Of a DNA stretch of 6,269 nt, positions 1 through 6,269 are shown one piece after another (within the stretch, counting starts at the first letter, position 1; every line of letters begins with the position of its first letter). Under the pieces are notes generated by a model. The model saw only the letters and a program-made list of their open reading frames with translations, ran no database searches and was not told the DNA's origin. The position numbers were made by a program, and so were the translations under genes. The DNA is taken from NCBI GenBank assembly GCA_963933205.1, contig CAWVTK010000116.1, positions 1 to 6,269 of the forward strand, given 5' to 3'. Source of the DNA: UBA6772 sp963933205 (GTDB lineage Bacteria; Bacteroidota; Bacteroidia; Flavobacteriales; UBA7430).

Positions 1-1782
1 ACACTCAGTATAATTAAGGATGCGGTTAAGTTGGTAAAACAACAGCACGACATTGACATTGTTCCGGACGACATTCCTTTAGACGATCCGCTAACCTACG
101 AGCTATACCAAAAAGGCGCTACCAATGGTACCTTTCAGTTTGAATCTCCTGGTATGCAGAAGCATCTACGTGCTTTAAAACCCGATAAATTTGGAGATTT
201 AATTGCAATGAACGCACTCTATCGTCCAGGACCACTAGAGTACATACCCAACTTTATTGCACGTAAGCATGGAAGGGAAGAAATAACCTATGACTTAGTA
301 GGCATGGAAGATTACCTTGCCGAATCGTATGGGATTACCGTATACCAAGAGCAAGTAATGCTGCTTTCTCAAAAATTGGCAGGCTTCTCTAAAGGAGATG
401 CCGATATGCTTCGTAAAGCCATGGGTAAAAAGATTTTCTCCTTACTCGAGAAAATGAAACCTAAATTTATAGACGGTTGCACCGAACGTGGACACGACCC
501 GAAAATTGCCGATAAAGTTTGGAAAGATTGGGAAGCTTTTGCCGCTTATGCTTTTAATAAATCTCACTCCACTTGTTACTCTGTAGTTTCGTTTCATACG
601 GCCTATTTAAAAGCTCATTACCCTGCAGAGTTTATGGCTTCTGTGCTTACCCATAATATGAACGACATTAAAAAGGTGACTTTTTATATGGAAGAGTGCA
701 AACGAATGCACTTAAAAGTTTTGGGTCCAGATGTAAACGAATCTGTACACAAATTTAACGTAAACTCTAAAGGCGAAGTTCGCTTTGGATTAGGAGCTAT
801 TAAGGGAGTAGGAGAGGCTGCAGTTGAAAATATTATTAGAGAACGAACAGAAAACGGCTATTTTACGAGTATCTACTCTGTAACCAAACGCGTAGAGTTA
901 AGATCGGTAAATAAAAGAACCTTAGAAAACTTAGCCCTTGCCGGAGCTTTCGATTCCTTTGAGAATGAACATAGAGCGATGTACTTTTACGAGCTTAAAG
1001 AAGGCTATACATTCTTAAATAAAGCCATTAGATACGGAAATGCCTTTCAAGAAAGCTTGGATGCACCACCAGATTTGTTTGGCAGTGTTGAAGGCGTTGA
1101 ACTCCCGGAACCCCCAATGCCGATATGTGAGGAGTGGGTAAGGTTAGATCTTTTAGCTAGAGAAAAACAAGTTGTGGGTATCTACATCTCTGGACATCCT
1201 TTAGACGATTACGCTTTTGAAATTAAACACAATTGCAATCATAGTATCGAAAGATTTGAGGATTTAGAAGCTGTTAAAAACAGAGACTTATCTTTTGCAG
1301 GTATTATTTCTGAAGTGACCAATAGAATTGATAAAAAAGGAAATCCATACGGTGTGGTAACCATTGAAGATTTTACAGACTCGAAACAGTTTATGCTATT
1401 TAGCGATGACTATATGAAGTTTAAACTCATGCTCGTACAAGGAGCTTTTGTATTTGTAAGAGCCCGAGTGCAAAACAAAAGATGGGGAAACGATTTGGAA
1501 ATTAAATTAACGGCCATTAATTTATTATCTGATGTATTAGATAAACTAACTAAAAGCATATCCTTACGGGTTAATTTATTTGATATTGATGAAGGCTTTA
1601 CCAACAACTTTAAAAATATTTTAGAGGAGCACAAAGGAGTACATCAGCTAAAATTAAACGTAATAGACCCAGATGAGAATGTGAGTTTAGAACTTTTATC
1701 GAGAACCCATAAAGTGAAAATATCCAAAGAACTGATACAAGATATTGGCACATTAATTGACCTACAATACAAATTAAATTAA
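1..1782 (+). CDS. dnaE: DNA polymerase III alpha subunit, C-terminal half (5'-truncated by window edge)
   Basis: This is the catalytic subunit of the replicative DNA polymerase III, acting with the beta clamp and clamp loader at the fork. The frame is open from base 1 (TLSIIKDAV...) and gives 593 residues to a TAA stop. Compared from memory with E. coli DnaE, the window begins about six residues after the third catalytic aspartate (D555), so the PHP domain and all three catalytic aspartates lie upstream, outside the window. Visible are the polymerase segment with LYRPGP (residues 73-78), YQEQVM and FNKSHS (185-190), the helix-hairpin-helix GAIKGVGEAA (265-274), a SGHPLDDY motif (397-404), an OB-fold region (about 430-510) and the C-terminal tau-binding region ending in YKLN. 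The length matches a complete C-terminal half. The TTG at 31 is not a real start, because homology continues through it to base 1. At the usual internal clamp-binding site the protein has PPDLF (356-360), where E. coli has QADMF. Confidence 0.97.
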   Translation, partial: TLSIIKDAVKLVKQQHDIDIVPDDIPLDDPLTYELYQKGATNGTFQFESPGMQKHLRALKPDKFGDLIAMNALYRPGPLEYIPNFIARKHGREEITYDLVGMEDYLAESYGITVYQEQVMLLSQKLAGFSKGDADMLRKAMGKKIFSLLEKMKPKFIDGCTERGHDPKIADKVWKDWEAFAAYAFNKSHSTCYSVVSFHTAYLKAHYPAEFMASVLTHNMNDIKKVTFYMEECKRMHLKVLGPDVNESVHKFNVNSKGEVRFGLGAIKGVGEAAVENIIRERTENGYFTSIYSVTKRVELRSVNKRTLENLALAGAFDSFENEHRAMYFYELKEGYTFLNKAIRYGNAFQESLDAPPDLFGSVEGVELPEPPMPICEEWVRLDLLAREKQVVGIYISGHPLDDYAFEIKHNCNHSIERFEDLEAVKNRDLSFAGIISEVTNRIDKKGNPYGVVTIEDFTDSKQFMLFSDDYMKFKLMLVQGAFVFVRARVQNKRWGNDLEIKLTAINLLSDVLDKLTKSISLRVNLFDIDEGFTNNFKNILEEHKGVHQLKLNVIDPDENVSLELLSRTHKVKISKELIQDIGTLIDLQYKLN

Positions 1783-1783
1783 A

Positions 1784-1816
1784 TTGCTTGATTTGTTGAA
1801 AGAAATAGTAATTTTG
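1784..1816 (+). promoter_or_regulatory. Bacteroidota-type promoter for trxA
   Basis: TAATTTTG at 1809-1816 matches the Bacteroidota -7 consensus TAnnTTTG exactly. TTG triplets at 1784-1786 and 1788-1790 lie 22 and 18 bases upstream, both within the range accepted for the -33 element. Transcription would begin around 1822, giving a leader of about 35 bases before the trxA ATG. It sits directly behind the dnaE stop, so trxA can be expressed independently of dnaE. No dnaE terminator hairpin is visible here, so read-through from dnaE is also possible. Confidence 0.65.
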
Positions 1817-1856
1817 CATCATCGAATTGACAACACAAACAAAAGATAAAAATAAA

Positions 1857-2174
1857 ATGGCACTAGAAATTACTTCTGCAAACTTCGAAGAAACAGTATT
1901 GAAATCTGACAAACCAGTATTGGTGGACTTTTGGGCTGAATGGTGTGGTCCTTGCCGTATGGTAGGACCTATTGTTGACGAATTGCATAACGATTACGAT
2001 GGTAAAGCTGTTGTAGGTAAAGTTAATGTGGACGACCAACAAGAAATTGCGGCACAGTACGGAATTCGTAACATTCCAACAATCCTATTCTTTAAAAATG
2101 GAGAAATGGTTGATAAAAATGTAGGCGTTGCTCCAAAAGCTGATTTAGCCAAAAAAATAGATGCTTTAATTTAA
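1857..2174 (+). CDS. trxA: Thioredoxin
   Basis: Small cytoplasmic dithiol-disulfide oxidoreductase that reduces protein disulfides and is itself recharged by thioredoxin reductase. The 105-residue product is a complete single-domain thioredoxin of typical length. It has the buried aspartate in VDFWA (D24), the active site WCGPC (residues 29-33, redox cysteines C30 and C33), and the cis-proline loop NIPT (P74) followed by the ILFFKNG strand-turn. There is no signal peptide or lipobox, so a cytoplasmic location is expected. The ATG at 1857 is chosen because it gives the canonical MALEIT N-terminus. The in-frame TTG at 1827 would add ten non-homologous residues and lies only about 11 bases past the -7 box. 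The start region is A-rich without a Shine-Dalgarno box, as is usual in this phylum. The gene lies between its own promoter and a strong terminator, suggesting a monocistronic unit. Confidence 0.97.
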   Translation: MALEITSANFEETVLKSDKPVLVDFWAEWCGPCRMVGPIVDELHNDYDGKAVVGKVNVDDQQEIAAQYGIRNIPTILFFKNGEMVDKNVGVAPKADLAKKIDALI

Positions 2175-2195
2175 GCACCGTATTTAGGTATACTA

Positions 2196-2240
2196 AAAAC
2201 TCCTGCTTACATATTTTTGTAAGCAGGAGTTTTGCTTTTA
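2196..2240 (+). terminator. Rho-independent terminator of trxA
   Basis: A perfect inverted repeat pairs 2196-2211 with 2218-2233 (16 base pairs; core CTCCTGCTTAC/GTAAGCAGGAG) around a six-base loop, starting 21 bases past the trxA stop. The right arm ends in TTTT and is followed by GCTTTTA, giving an interrupted U-tract. The A-run at the left foot makes it almost symmetrical, but no minus-strand gene enters from the right, so its evident role is to end the trxA transcript and separate it from the DUF58 gene. Confidence 0.9.
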
Positions 2241-2261
2241 TACTATTTAAGCTTAGTTTTA
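2231..2261 (+). promoter_or_regulatory. Possible promoter for the DUF58 gene
   Basis: TTTG at 2231-2234 followed after 19 bases by TAGTTTTA at 2254-2261 resembles the Bacteroidota TTTG/TAnnTTTG arrangement, with one mismatch in the last position of the -7 box. It would give a leader of about 35 bases before the ATG at 2303. The -33 part overlaps the foot of the trxA terminator. A promoter is expected here because of that terminator, but the match is imperfect and such AT-rich motifs occur by chance. Confidence 0.35.
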
Positions 2262-2302
2262 GTGCAAATTAGCTTTTTATAAAAAATAAAGATCGACTCC
2301 TT

Positions 2303-3238
2303 ATGAGCAACTTCATTCAAACCGAAGAACTAAAAACTGTAGAGAATTTAGAATTCTTTGCCCGTCAAGTTGTTGAGGGGTTTATTACGGGATTACACAA
2401 AAGTCCTTACCATGGTTTTTCGGTTGAATTTGCAGAGCACCGTTTGTACAATGCCGGCGAAAGCACCCGCCACATAGATTGGAAGTTATACGCAAGAACA
2501 GACAAGCTTTTTGTAAAACGATACGAGGAAGAAACAAACTTAAGATGCCAACTTGTATTGGATCGATCTTCCTCAATGCAGTTTCCTGTTCATAAGAAAT
2601 TGTCTTCTACAAAACCCAATAAAATTGGTTTCTCTATTCTTGCAGCCGCAGCTTTAATGAATTTATTTAAGCGCCAAAGAGATGCCGTTGGCCTCTCTGT
2701 ATTCTCTAACAGCGTGCAATTGCACACACCCTCTAAAACAAGTGCATCGCATCATAAATGGTTGTTAAGTGAGTTAGAAGCGCTTGCAAGCCCCTTTAAC
2801 GAAAAGGAAATGGAGCAAACCAATGCCGTTGCTTCTTTACACGAAATTGCAGAGCGTATACACAAACGCTCTTTGGTTGTTTTGTTTAGCGATTTATTAG
2901 GAGATGAGAGCCAATCGGAAGAATTGTTTACTGCGCTGCAGCATCTTAAATACAACAAGCATGAGGTTATTGTATTTCACGTTGTTGACCGGTCAAAAGA
3001 AATTGAATTCAACTTTGAATCTCGTTTGCATAAGTTTATAGACTTAGAAACTGGCGAGGAGATGAAGGTTAACCCAATTGAATTAAAAGAGGAGTACTTA
3101 AAAAGCATGTCTCGTTTTGAAAAAGAACTGCATCTAAACTGCGGCCAATACAACATCGACTTTATTCCAGTAGACTCCGCAGAGGGTTTTGAACCCATTC
3201 TTTTAAAATATCTTTTAAAAAGAAAGAAAATGATTTAG
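2303..3238 (+). CDS. DUF58 / von Willebrand A-like domain protein
   Basis: A 311-residue soluble protein of the DUF58 family, whose biochemical role is not firmly known. Relatives often accompany MoxR AAA+ ATPases and Bat proteins. The DUF58 signature lies at about residues 52-77: GES, then RHIDWKLYAR, then VKRYEEE. It is followed by a vWA-like fold with a complete-looking metal-ion-dependent adhesion site: DRSSS (D87, S89, S91), T173 in QTN, and D197 in FSDLLGD. No signal peptide or membrane helix is visible, so it is probably cytoplasmic, unlike DUF58 members that carry N-terminal membrane helices. The C-terminus is basic (LLKRKKMI). The ATG at 2303 is the natural start, with no clear Shine-Dalgarno box. 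It lies downstream of trxA but behind a strong terminator, and no moxR or bat gene is in the window. The family call is secure; metal-dependent protein binding is an inference from the MIDAS residues. Confidence 0.92.
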   Translation: MSNFIQTEELKTVENLEFFARQVVEGFITGLHKSPYHGFSVEFAEHRLYNAGESTRHIDWKLYARTDKLFVKRYEEETNLRCQLVLDRSSSMQFPVHKKLSSTKPNKIGFSILAAAALMNLFKRQRDAVGLSVFSNSVQLHTPSKTSASHHKWLLSELEALASPFNEKEMEQTNAVASLHEIAERIHKRSLVVLFSDLLGDESQSEELFTALQHLKYNKHEVIVFHVVDRSKEIEFNFESRLHKFIDLETGEEMKVNPIELKEEYLKSMSRFEKELHLNCGQYNIDFIPVDSAEGFEPILLKYLLKRKKMI

Positions 3239-3274
3239 CAATTTAGTATTCAAATACCATTATACTTGAAATTG
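3239..3274. other. Convergent gene junction with weak hairpin
   Basis: Only 21 bases (3239-3259) separate the stop codons of the DUF58 gene and the convergent exporter gene. An AT-rich imperfect hairpin can pair CAATTT (3239-3244) with AAATTG (3269-3274) and AGTAT (3245-3249) with ATACT (3262-3266), with a two-base bulge. It covers the last codons of the exporter. A competing small hairpin pairs GTATT (3246-3250) with AATAC (3253-3257). There is no good T-run on either side, so this is at best a weak shared terminator. Confidence 0.25.
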
Positions 3275-5032
3275 CAGTTCACTCAACTTTTTATACATTC
3301 CATCCTCCAGTAGAGACAATTCTTCGTGATTACCAGATTCTACAACTTGTCCTTTATCCAAAACAAATATTTTATCAGCATTTCTTACTGTAGCGAGTCT
3401 GTGCGCAATTACTAAGGAGGTTCTACCTTTCATTAATTTATCCAAAGCTTCTTGAACTAGGCTCTCAGATTCAGAATCTAGGGCAGAGGTTGCCTCATCC
3501 AAAATTAATATTTTAGGATCTTTTAAAATGGCTCGGGCAATAGCAATTCTTTGGCGTTGCCCACCAGAAAGTTGAATACCTCTTTCTCCAACAAGAGTTT
3601 CGTAAGCTTCTGGAAATTCGCTAATAAATTGATGTGCATTGGCAAGTTCTGCGGCCTTTTTAATTTCTTCTAGAGAAGCTCCCGGTTTACCGTAAGCAAT
3701 ATTTTCTTCGATGCTTCCACCAAAAAGTAAAATATCTTGTGGCACAATAGCAATTTGCTTCCTAAGATCGGTAAGAGGAAGCTTGGTTATTTCGGTATTG
3801 TCTATTACTAAACTACCTGTATAGCCTTGGTAAAAACGCATAAGCAATTGTGTAATGGTAGATTTTCCTGCTCCAGATGAGCCCACCAAAGCTATTTGTT
3901 CTCCTACACGTACCTCTAAGTTTATGGTGTTTAATACCTCCACATCTACCCGATTTGGGTAGCTAAAGGACAAGTCTTTAAACGTAATGGAGCCTTTAAT
4001 GGTATGAGAAATTTCGCCTTCGGTATGTTCCTCTTTTGTTTCCTCTAATAATTCCATTAGTTTTTCTGTGGCACCAATAGCTTTTTGAATCTGAGCATAC
4101 AAATCGGCAATACTACCAATACTAGCGCCAATAAAAATAGTAAGCATAAGAAAAGAAGTTAGGTCGCCCATACTCATTTCTCCCTCGTGTATTAAGCGAG
4201 CACCATACCATATAACAGCTGCAATAGCTCCAAAAATACCCAGTATAATAAAAGAAGCAAAAGCGGCTCTTAGCTTTCCGCCTTTAATGGCAACCAAAAC
4301 GATTTCTTCGGTGGTTTTTTTGTAACGCAGAGATTCGAATACTTCATTTGCAAATGCTTTTACATTCGTTATTCCTTGAAGCGTTTCTTCAACAATTGTA
4401 TTGGAGCTTGCAATATGTTCTTGAACGGTTTTGGAGTAGGCGCGTAATTTGCGACCTATAACTACCGCAACTACAATTATCAATGGGAATATAGACAGCA
4501 TAAAGCCAGCTAATCTTATGGAGGTAAATCCTAATAGGATAATACCACCGACGACTATAATTAGCTGTCGTATAAATTCGGCACTTGTGGTTGTAAAGGT
4601 TTCTTGCAGTAAAGAAATGTCTGAGGCTATTCTACTGTTTAGCTCGCCAACTCTTCTTTTGTTAAAAAAAGTCATGGGCAAGCGAATTAGGTGTTCATAA
4701 GTCACTTGTCTGAGCTTTGCCAGGAACTTTTCGGCAACATTTACAAATAAAACGATTCTAAAATAAGAAAAAACGGCTTGTAAAGTAAATAATCCAAATA
4801 ATAATAAGGCCATTTGATTGATGCTTTCCATTGATGTTTGGCTCGCATCCACCATTTCTCCTATAAATAAGGGGAAGATTAACGAGGCAAAACTAGAGAG
4901 CAATAGAAACACTAAACCCAGTATGTATGCAGACTTGTAGGGCTTTAAGTATTTAAAAATTTGCAAAGATTTTTTAAAACTACCTTTCTTTAGTTTTATC
5001 TTTTCTCTTTTCTTATTTTTGGTTCCGAACAT
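3260..5032 (-). CDS. ABC exporter half-transporter, fused membrane and ATPase domains (MsbA/BmrA-like)
   Basis: A 590-residue inner-membrane type IV (B-family) ABC exporter, expected to work as a homodimer that uses ATP to export lipids, drugs or other hydrophobic compounds; the substrate cannot be read from the sequence. After a basic N-terminus come about six membrane helices (roughly residues 34-56, 73-98, 153-172, 173-194, 255-277, 289-308). The nucleotide-binding domain has the A-loop tyrosine Y358, Walker A GSSGAGKST (384-392), Q-loop Q432, X-loop GERG (482-485), signature LSGGQ (488-492), Walker B ILILDE with catalytic E513, D-loop SALD (516-519) and switch H544. All catalytic positions are intact. 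The ATG at 5032-5030 is chosen because it follows a promoter by about 20 bases and gives a normal family length. A longer open frame up to 5227 would run antisense through rpmH and both promoters. The gene is convergent with the DUF58 gene and divergent from rpmH, so it is its own transcription unit. Confidence 0.95.
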   Translation of the reverse strand: MFGTKNKKREKIKLKKGSFKKSLQIFKYLKPYKSAYILGLVFLLLSSFASLIFPLFIGEMVDASQTSMESINQMALLLFGLFTLQAVFSYFRIVLFVNVAEKFLAKLRQVTYEHLIRLPMTFFNKRRVGELNSRIASDISLLQETFTTTSAEFIRQLIIVVGGIILLGFTSIRLAGFMLSIFPLIIVVAVVIGRKLRAYSKTVQEHIASSNTIVEETLQGITNVKAFANEVFESLRYKKTTEEIVLVAIKGGKLRAAFASFIILGIFGAIAAVIWYGARLIHEGEMSMGDLTSFLMLTIFIGASIGSIADLYAQIQKAIGATEKLMELLEETKEEHTEGEISHTIKGSITFKDLSFSYPNRVDVEVLNTINLEVRVGEQIALVGSSGAGKSTITQLLMRFYQGYTGSLVIDNTEITKLPLTDLRKQIAIVPQDILLFGGSIEENIAYGKPGASLEEIKKAAELANAHQFISEFPEAYETLVGERGIQLSGGQRQRIAIARAILKDPKILILDEATSALDSESESLVQEALDKLMKGRTSLVIAHRLATVRNADKIFVLDKGQVVESGNHEELSLLEDGMYKKLSELQFQV

Positions 5033-5052
5033 AAGTATCTTGTTTGTTGCTG

Positions 5053-5060
5053 CAAAAGTA
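5053..5060 (-). promoter_or_regulatory. -7 promoter element of the ABC exporter gene
   Basis: Read on the minus strand, TACTTTTG matches TAnnTTTG exactly and lies 20 bases upstream of the exporter ATG, predicting a short leader of roughly 15 bases. The matching -33 region on this strand is T-rich but has no clear TTG. Its position supports the shorter start for the exporter. Confidence 0.55.
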
Positions 5061-5090
5061 AGATATTCATTGCATAAAAAAACCTTTTTG

Positions 5091-5124
5091 TTGTTGCGAA
5101 ACACAAAAAATGATTTTATATTTG
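5091..5124 (+). promoter_or_regulatory. Promoter of rpmH
   Basis: TATATTTG at 5117-5124 matches the Bacteroidota -7 consensus TAnnTTTG. TTG triplets at 5091-5093 and 5094-5096 lie 23 and 20 bases upstream and fit the -33 element. Transcription would begin near 5130, giving a leader of about 32 bases before the rpmH ATG. This promoter faces away from that of the exporter gene, with about 56 bases between the two -7 boxes. Confidence 0.7.
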
Positions 5125-5162
5125 CAGCCCTTAATGGGTACAAGAACACTAGATAAAAAGAA

Positions 5163-5321
5163 ATGAAAAGAACATTCCAACCTTCGAATAGAAAGCGTAA
5201 AAATAAACATGGTTTTATGGATCGCATGGAGTCCGTAAATGGGCGTAAAGTATTGGCTAGAAGAAGAGCTAAAGGCCGTCACAAAATTTCTGTTTCAGAC
5301 GAAGCTAGACATAAAAGATAA
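5163..5321 (+). CDS. rpmH: 50S ribosomal protein L34
   Basis: A 52-residue, strongly basic structural protein of the large ribosomal subunit. The N-terminus MKRTFQPSNRKRKNKHGF, followed by R-M and GRKVLARRRAKGR (residues 27-39), is the hallmark of L34. The final stretch KISVSDEARHKR is a slightly extended tail compared with the roughly 44-46 residues typical of proteobacterial L34, and resembles tails known in Bacteroidota. The ATG at 5163 is preceded by an A-rich stretch (GATAAAAAGAA) instead of a true Shine-Dalgarno box. The classical neighbours rnpA and dnaA are absent: the next gene downstream is carB. A promoter upstream and a hairpin with T-run downstream indicate a monocistronic message. 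Confidence 0.97.
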   Translation: MKRTFQPSNRKRKNKHGFMDRMESVNGRKVLARRRAKGRHKISVSDEARHKR

Positions 5322-5344
5322 TCATCTTATGGGTGAAGATTTTG

Positions 5345-5380
5345 AAGGTGTTATCTATTTATTTAGTTAACACCTTTTTT
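5345..5380 (+). terminator. Rho-independent terminator of rpmH
   Basis: AAGGTGTTA (5345-5353) pairs perfectly with TAACACCTT (5368-5376). The stem can continue past a T-T mismatch with CTA/TAG (5355-5357 with 5364-5366), leaving a six-base loop. The right arm runs into six T residues (5375-5380). It starts 23 bases after the rpmH stop and separates rpmH from carB. Confidence 0.85.
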
Positions 5381-5437
5381 GTGAATAGCCCAAACTGAAA
5401 ATCTTAAATAGTCTTCTTTACGCTTAAAATTTACAAC

Positions 5438-6269
5438 ATGCCTAAAAACAAGTCAATCAATCATATTTTAATCATCGGTAGCGGACCTATCGTTATTGGT
5501 CAGGCCTGCGAATTTGATTATTCAGGTTCTCAAGCAGCTCGTTCGTTACGCGAAGAAGGAATCGTTGTATCGCTCATAAATTCTAATCCAGCAACCATCA
5601 TGACAGATCCTGTTATGGCGGACAACGTCTTTTTAAAGCCCTTAACGGTAGATTCTCTAAAAGATATTCTTGCGCTTCATCCAGATATTGACGCTGTTTT
5701 ACCAACTATGGGCGGACAAACCGCATTAAACTTATGTATTGAAGCTGACGAAATGGGTGTTTGGTCGGATAATGATGTGGACATTGTAGGTGTAAACATT
5801 GATGCTATTAACATAACTGAAGACCGTGAGCTTTTTAGAAAACTCATGGAATCCATAGACATTCCTATGGCTCCTCAGCGAATTGCAAAATCCTTTTTGG
5901 AAGGAAAAGAGGCTGCTCAAGCCTATGGTTTTCCCTTGTGTATTCGAGCTTCTTTTACACTTGGTGGTACCGGCGCTGCTATTGTTTACGATAAAAACGA
6001 CTTTGAGAAAGCTTTAACGCACGGACTTCACAGTTCGCCAATACACGAGGTAATTATAGACAAAGCTCTTTTGGGTTGGAAAGAGTACGAATTAGAGTTA
6101 TTAAGAGACAAGAACGATAATGTAATTATAATCTGTTCTATCGAAAATATGGATCCTATGGGCGTTCATACTGGAGACTCTATTACCGTTGCACCCGCAA
6201 TGACTTTATCAGATACTACGTATCAGCGCATGCGCGATATGGCTATTAAGATGATGCGTTCTATTGGAG
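5438..6269 (+). CDS. carB: Carbamoyl-phosphate synthase large subunit, N-terminal part (3'-truncated by window edge)
   Basis: Large subunit of glutamine-dependent carbamoyl-phosphate synthase. It makes carbamoyl phosphate from bicarbonate, two ATP and ammonia channelled from the CarA glutaminase, feeding pyrimidine and arginine synthesis in the cytoplasm. The first 277 of about 950-1070 expected residues are present, and the frame stays open to the right edge. Seen are the pre-ATP-grasp domain with IIGSGPIVIGQACEFDYSG (residues 12-30), NSNPATIMTDP (48-58) and PTMGGQTALNL (89-99). The start of the carboxyphosphate ATP-grasp domain follows: EDRELF with R130, IRASFTLGGTGA with R170, GWKEYELE (213-220), CSIENMDPMGVHTGDS (233-248) and VAPAMTL. 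R130 and R170 correspond, by my recollection, to ATP-contacting R129 and R169 of E. coli. The ATG at 5438 gives the usual MPK start, without a Shine-Dalgarno box. No clear TAnnTTTG promoter is visible between the rpmH terminator and the start, so the source of transcription is uncertain. carA is not in the window. Confidence 0.97.
   Translation, partial: MPKNKSINHILIIGSGPIVIGQACEFDYSGSQAARSLREEGIVVSLINSNPATIMTDPVMADNVFLKPLTVDSLKDILALHPDIDAVLPTMGGQTALNLCIEADEMGVWSDNDVDIVGVNIDAINITEDRELFRKLMESIDIPMAPQRIAKSFLEGKEAAQAYGFPLCIRASFTLGGTGAAIVYDKNDFEKALTHGLHSSPIHEVIIDKALLGWKEYELELLRDKNDNVIIICSIENMDPMGVHTGDSITVAPAMTLSDTTYQRMRDMAIKMMRSIG

Noticed and set aside
31..33. TTG as the start of the dnaE frame.
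   Set aside because: The frame is open to base 1 and the ten upstream residues (TLSIIKDAVK) continue DnaE homology, so the gene is simply cut by the window edge.
1827..1856. TTG start for thioredoxin adding ten residues.
   Set aside because: The added residues (TTQTKDKNK...) match no thioredoxin N-terminus known to me, and the ATG at 1857 gives the canonical MALEIT start.
1410..1912. Minus-strand open frames across the dnaE 3' end and trxA start.
   Set aside because: They lie antisense to clearly conserved coding sequence, resemble no family I recognise, and have no promoter or start signal of their own.
2385..3198. Three minus-strand open frames inside the DUF58 gene.
   Set aside because: Each is a short shadow of a conserved gene, with composition typical of antisense frames.
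4449..4700. Plus-strand open frame of 83 codons inside the exporter gene.
   Set aside because: It is antisense to the membrane domain of an intact ABC exporter, and its low-complexity Thr/Ile-rich product is a shadow.
5128..5138. Small inverted repeat CCC-TTAAT-GGG in the rpmH leader, considered as a regulatory hairpin.
   Set aside because: A three-base-pair stem is too short to be meaningful, and much of it lies at the predicted transcription start.
5033..5227. N-terminal extension of 65 residues for the ABC exporter, starting at 5227 on the minus strand.
   Set aside because: It would run antisense through the first part of rpmH and across both promoters, has no exporter-like sequence, and the ATG at 5032 gives the normal family length.
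1..6269. Search for mobile elements, CRISPR arrays, tRNA or other RNA genes, and defence genes.
   Set aside because: No transposase or integrase motifs, repeat arrays, target-site duplications or tRNA-like folds were seen; all the sequence is explained by housekeeping genes and short spacers.

Overview
The window looks like an ordinary piece of core chromosome from a member of the Bacteroidota, most likely class Flavobacteriia. The evidence is AT-rich DNA, A-rich start regions without Shine-Dalgarno boxes, promoters of the TTG/TAnnTTTG type ahead of trxA, rpmH and the ABC exporter gene, and Bacteroidota-style DnaE (ending in YKLN), TrxA and CarB proteins. The genus cannot be named from the sequence alone.

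Layout: positions 1-1782 hold the 3' half of dnaE (replicative DNA polymerase III alpha), whose 5' half lies outside the window. After a 74-base gap with a promoter comes trxA (thioredoxin, 1857-2174), closed by a near-ideal hairpin terminator. A DUF58/von Willebrand A domain protein follows on the same strand (2303-3238). It converges, with only 21 bases between the stop codons, on a minus-strand gene for a half-size ABC exporter (3260-5032). That gene diverges from rpmH (ribosomal protein L34, 5163-5321) across a 130-base region carrying one promoter for each direction. rpmH ends in its own hairpin and T-run, and is followed by the start of carB (carbamoyl-phosphate synthase large subunit, from 5438), which runs off the right edge.

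The genes serve unrelated housekeeping jobs: replication, thiol redox, an uncharacterised MIDAS-type binding protein, membrane export, translation, and pyrimidine/arginine precursor synthesis. Terminators and promoters between them suggest mostly single-gene transcription units, not one operon. No RNA gene, mobile element, CRISPR array or repeat family was seen, and no gene-free stretch exceeds 130 bases. I found no convincing undescribed system. The points most worth checking are an altered clamp-binding motif in DnaE, a ten-codon reading frame overlapping the rpmH start, and the compact convergent and divergent junctions around the exporter gene.
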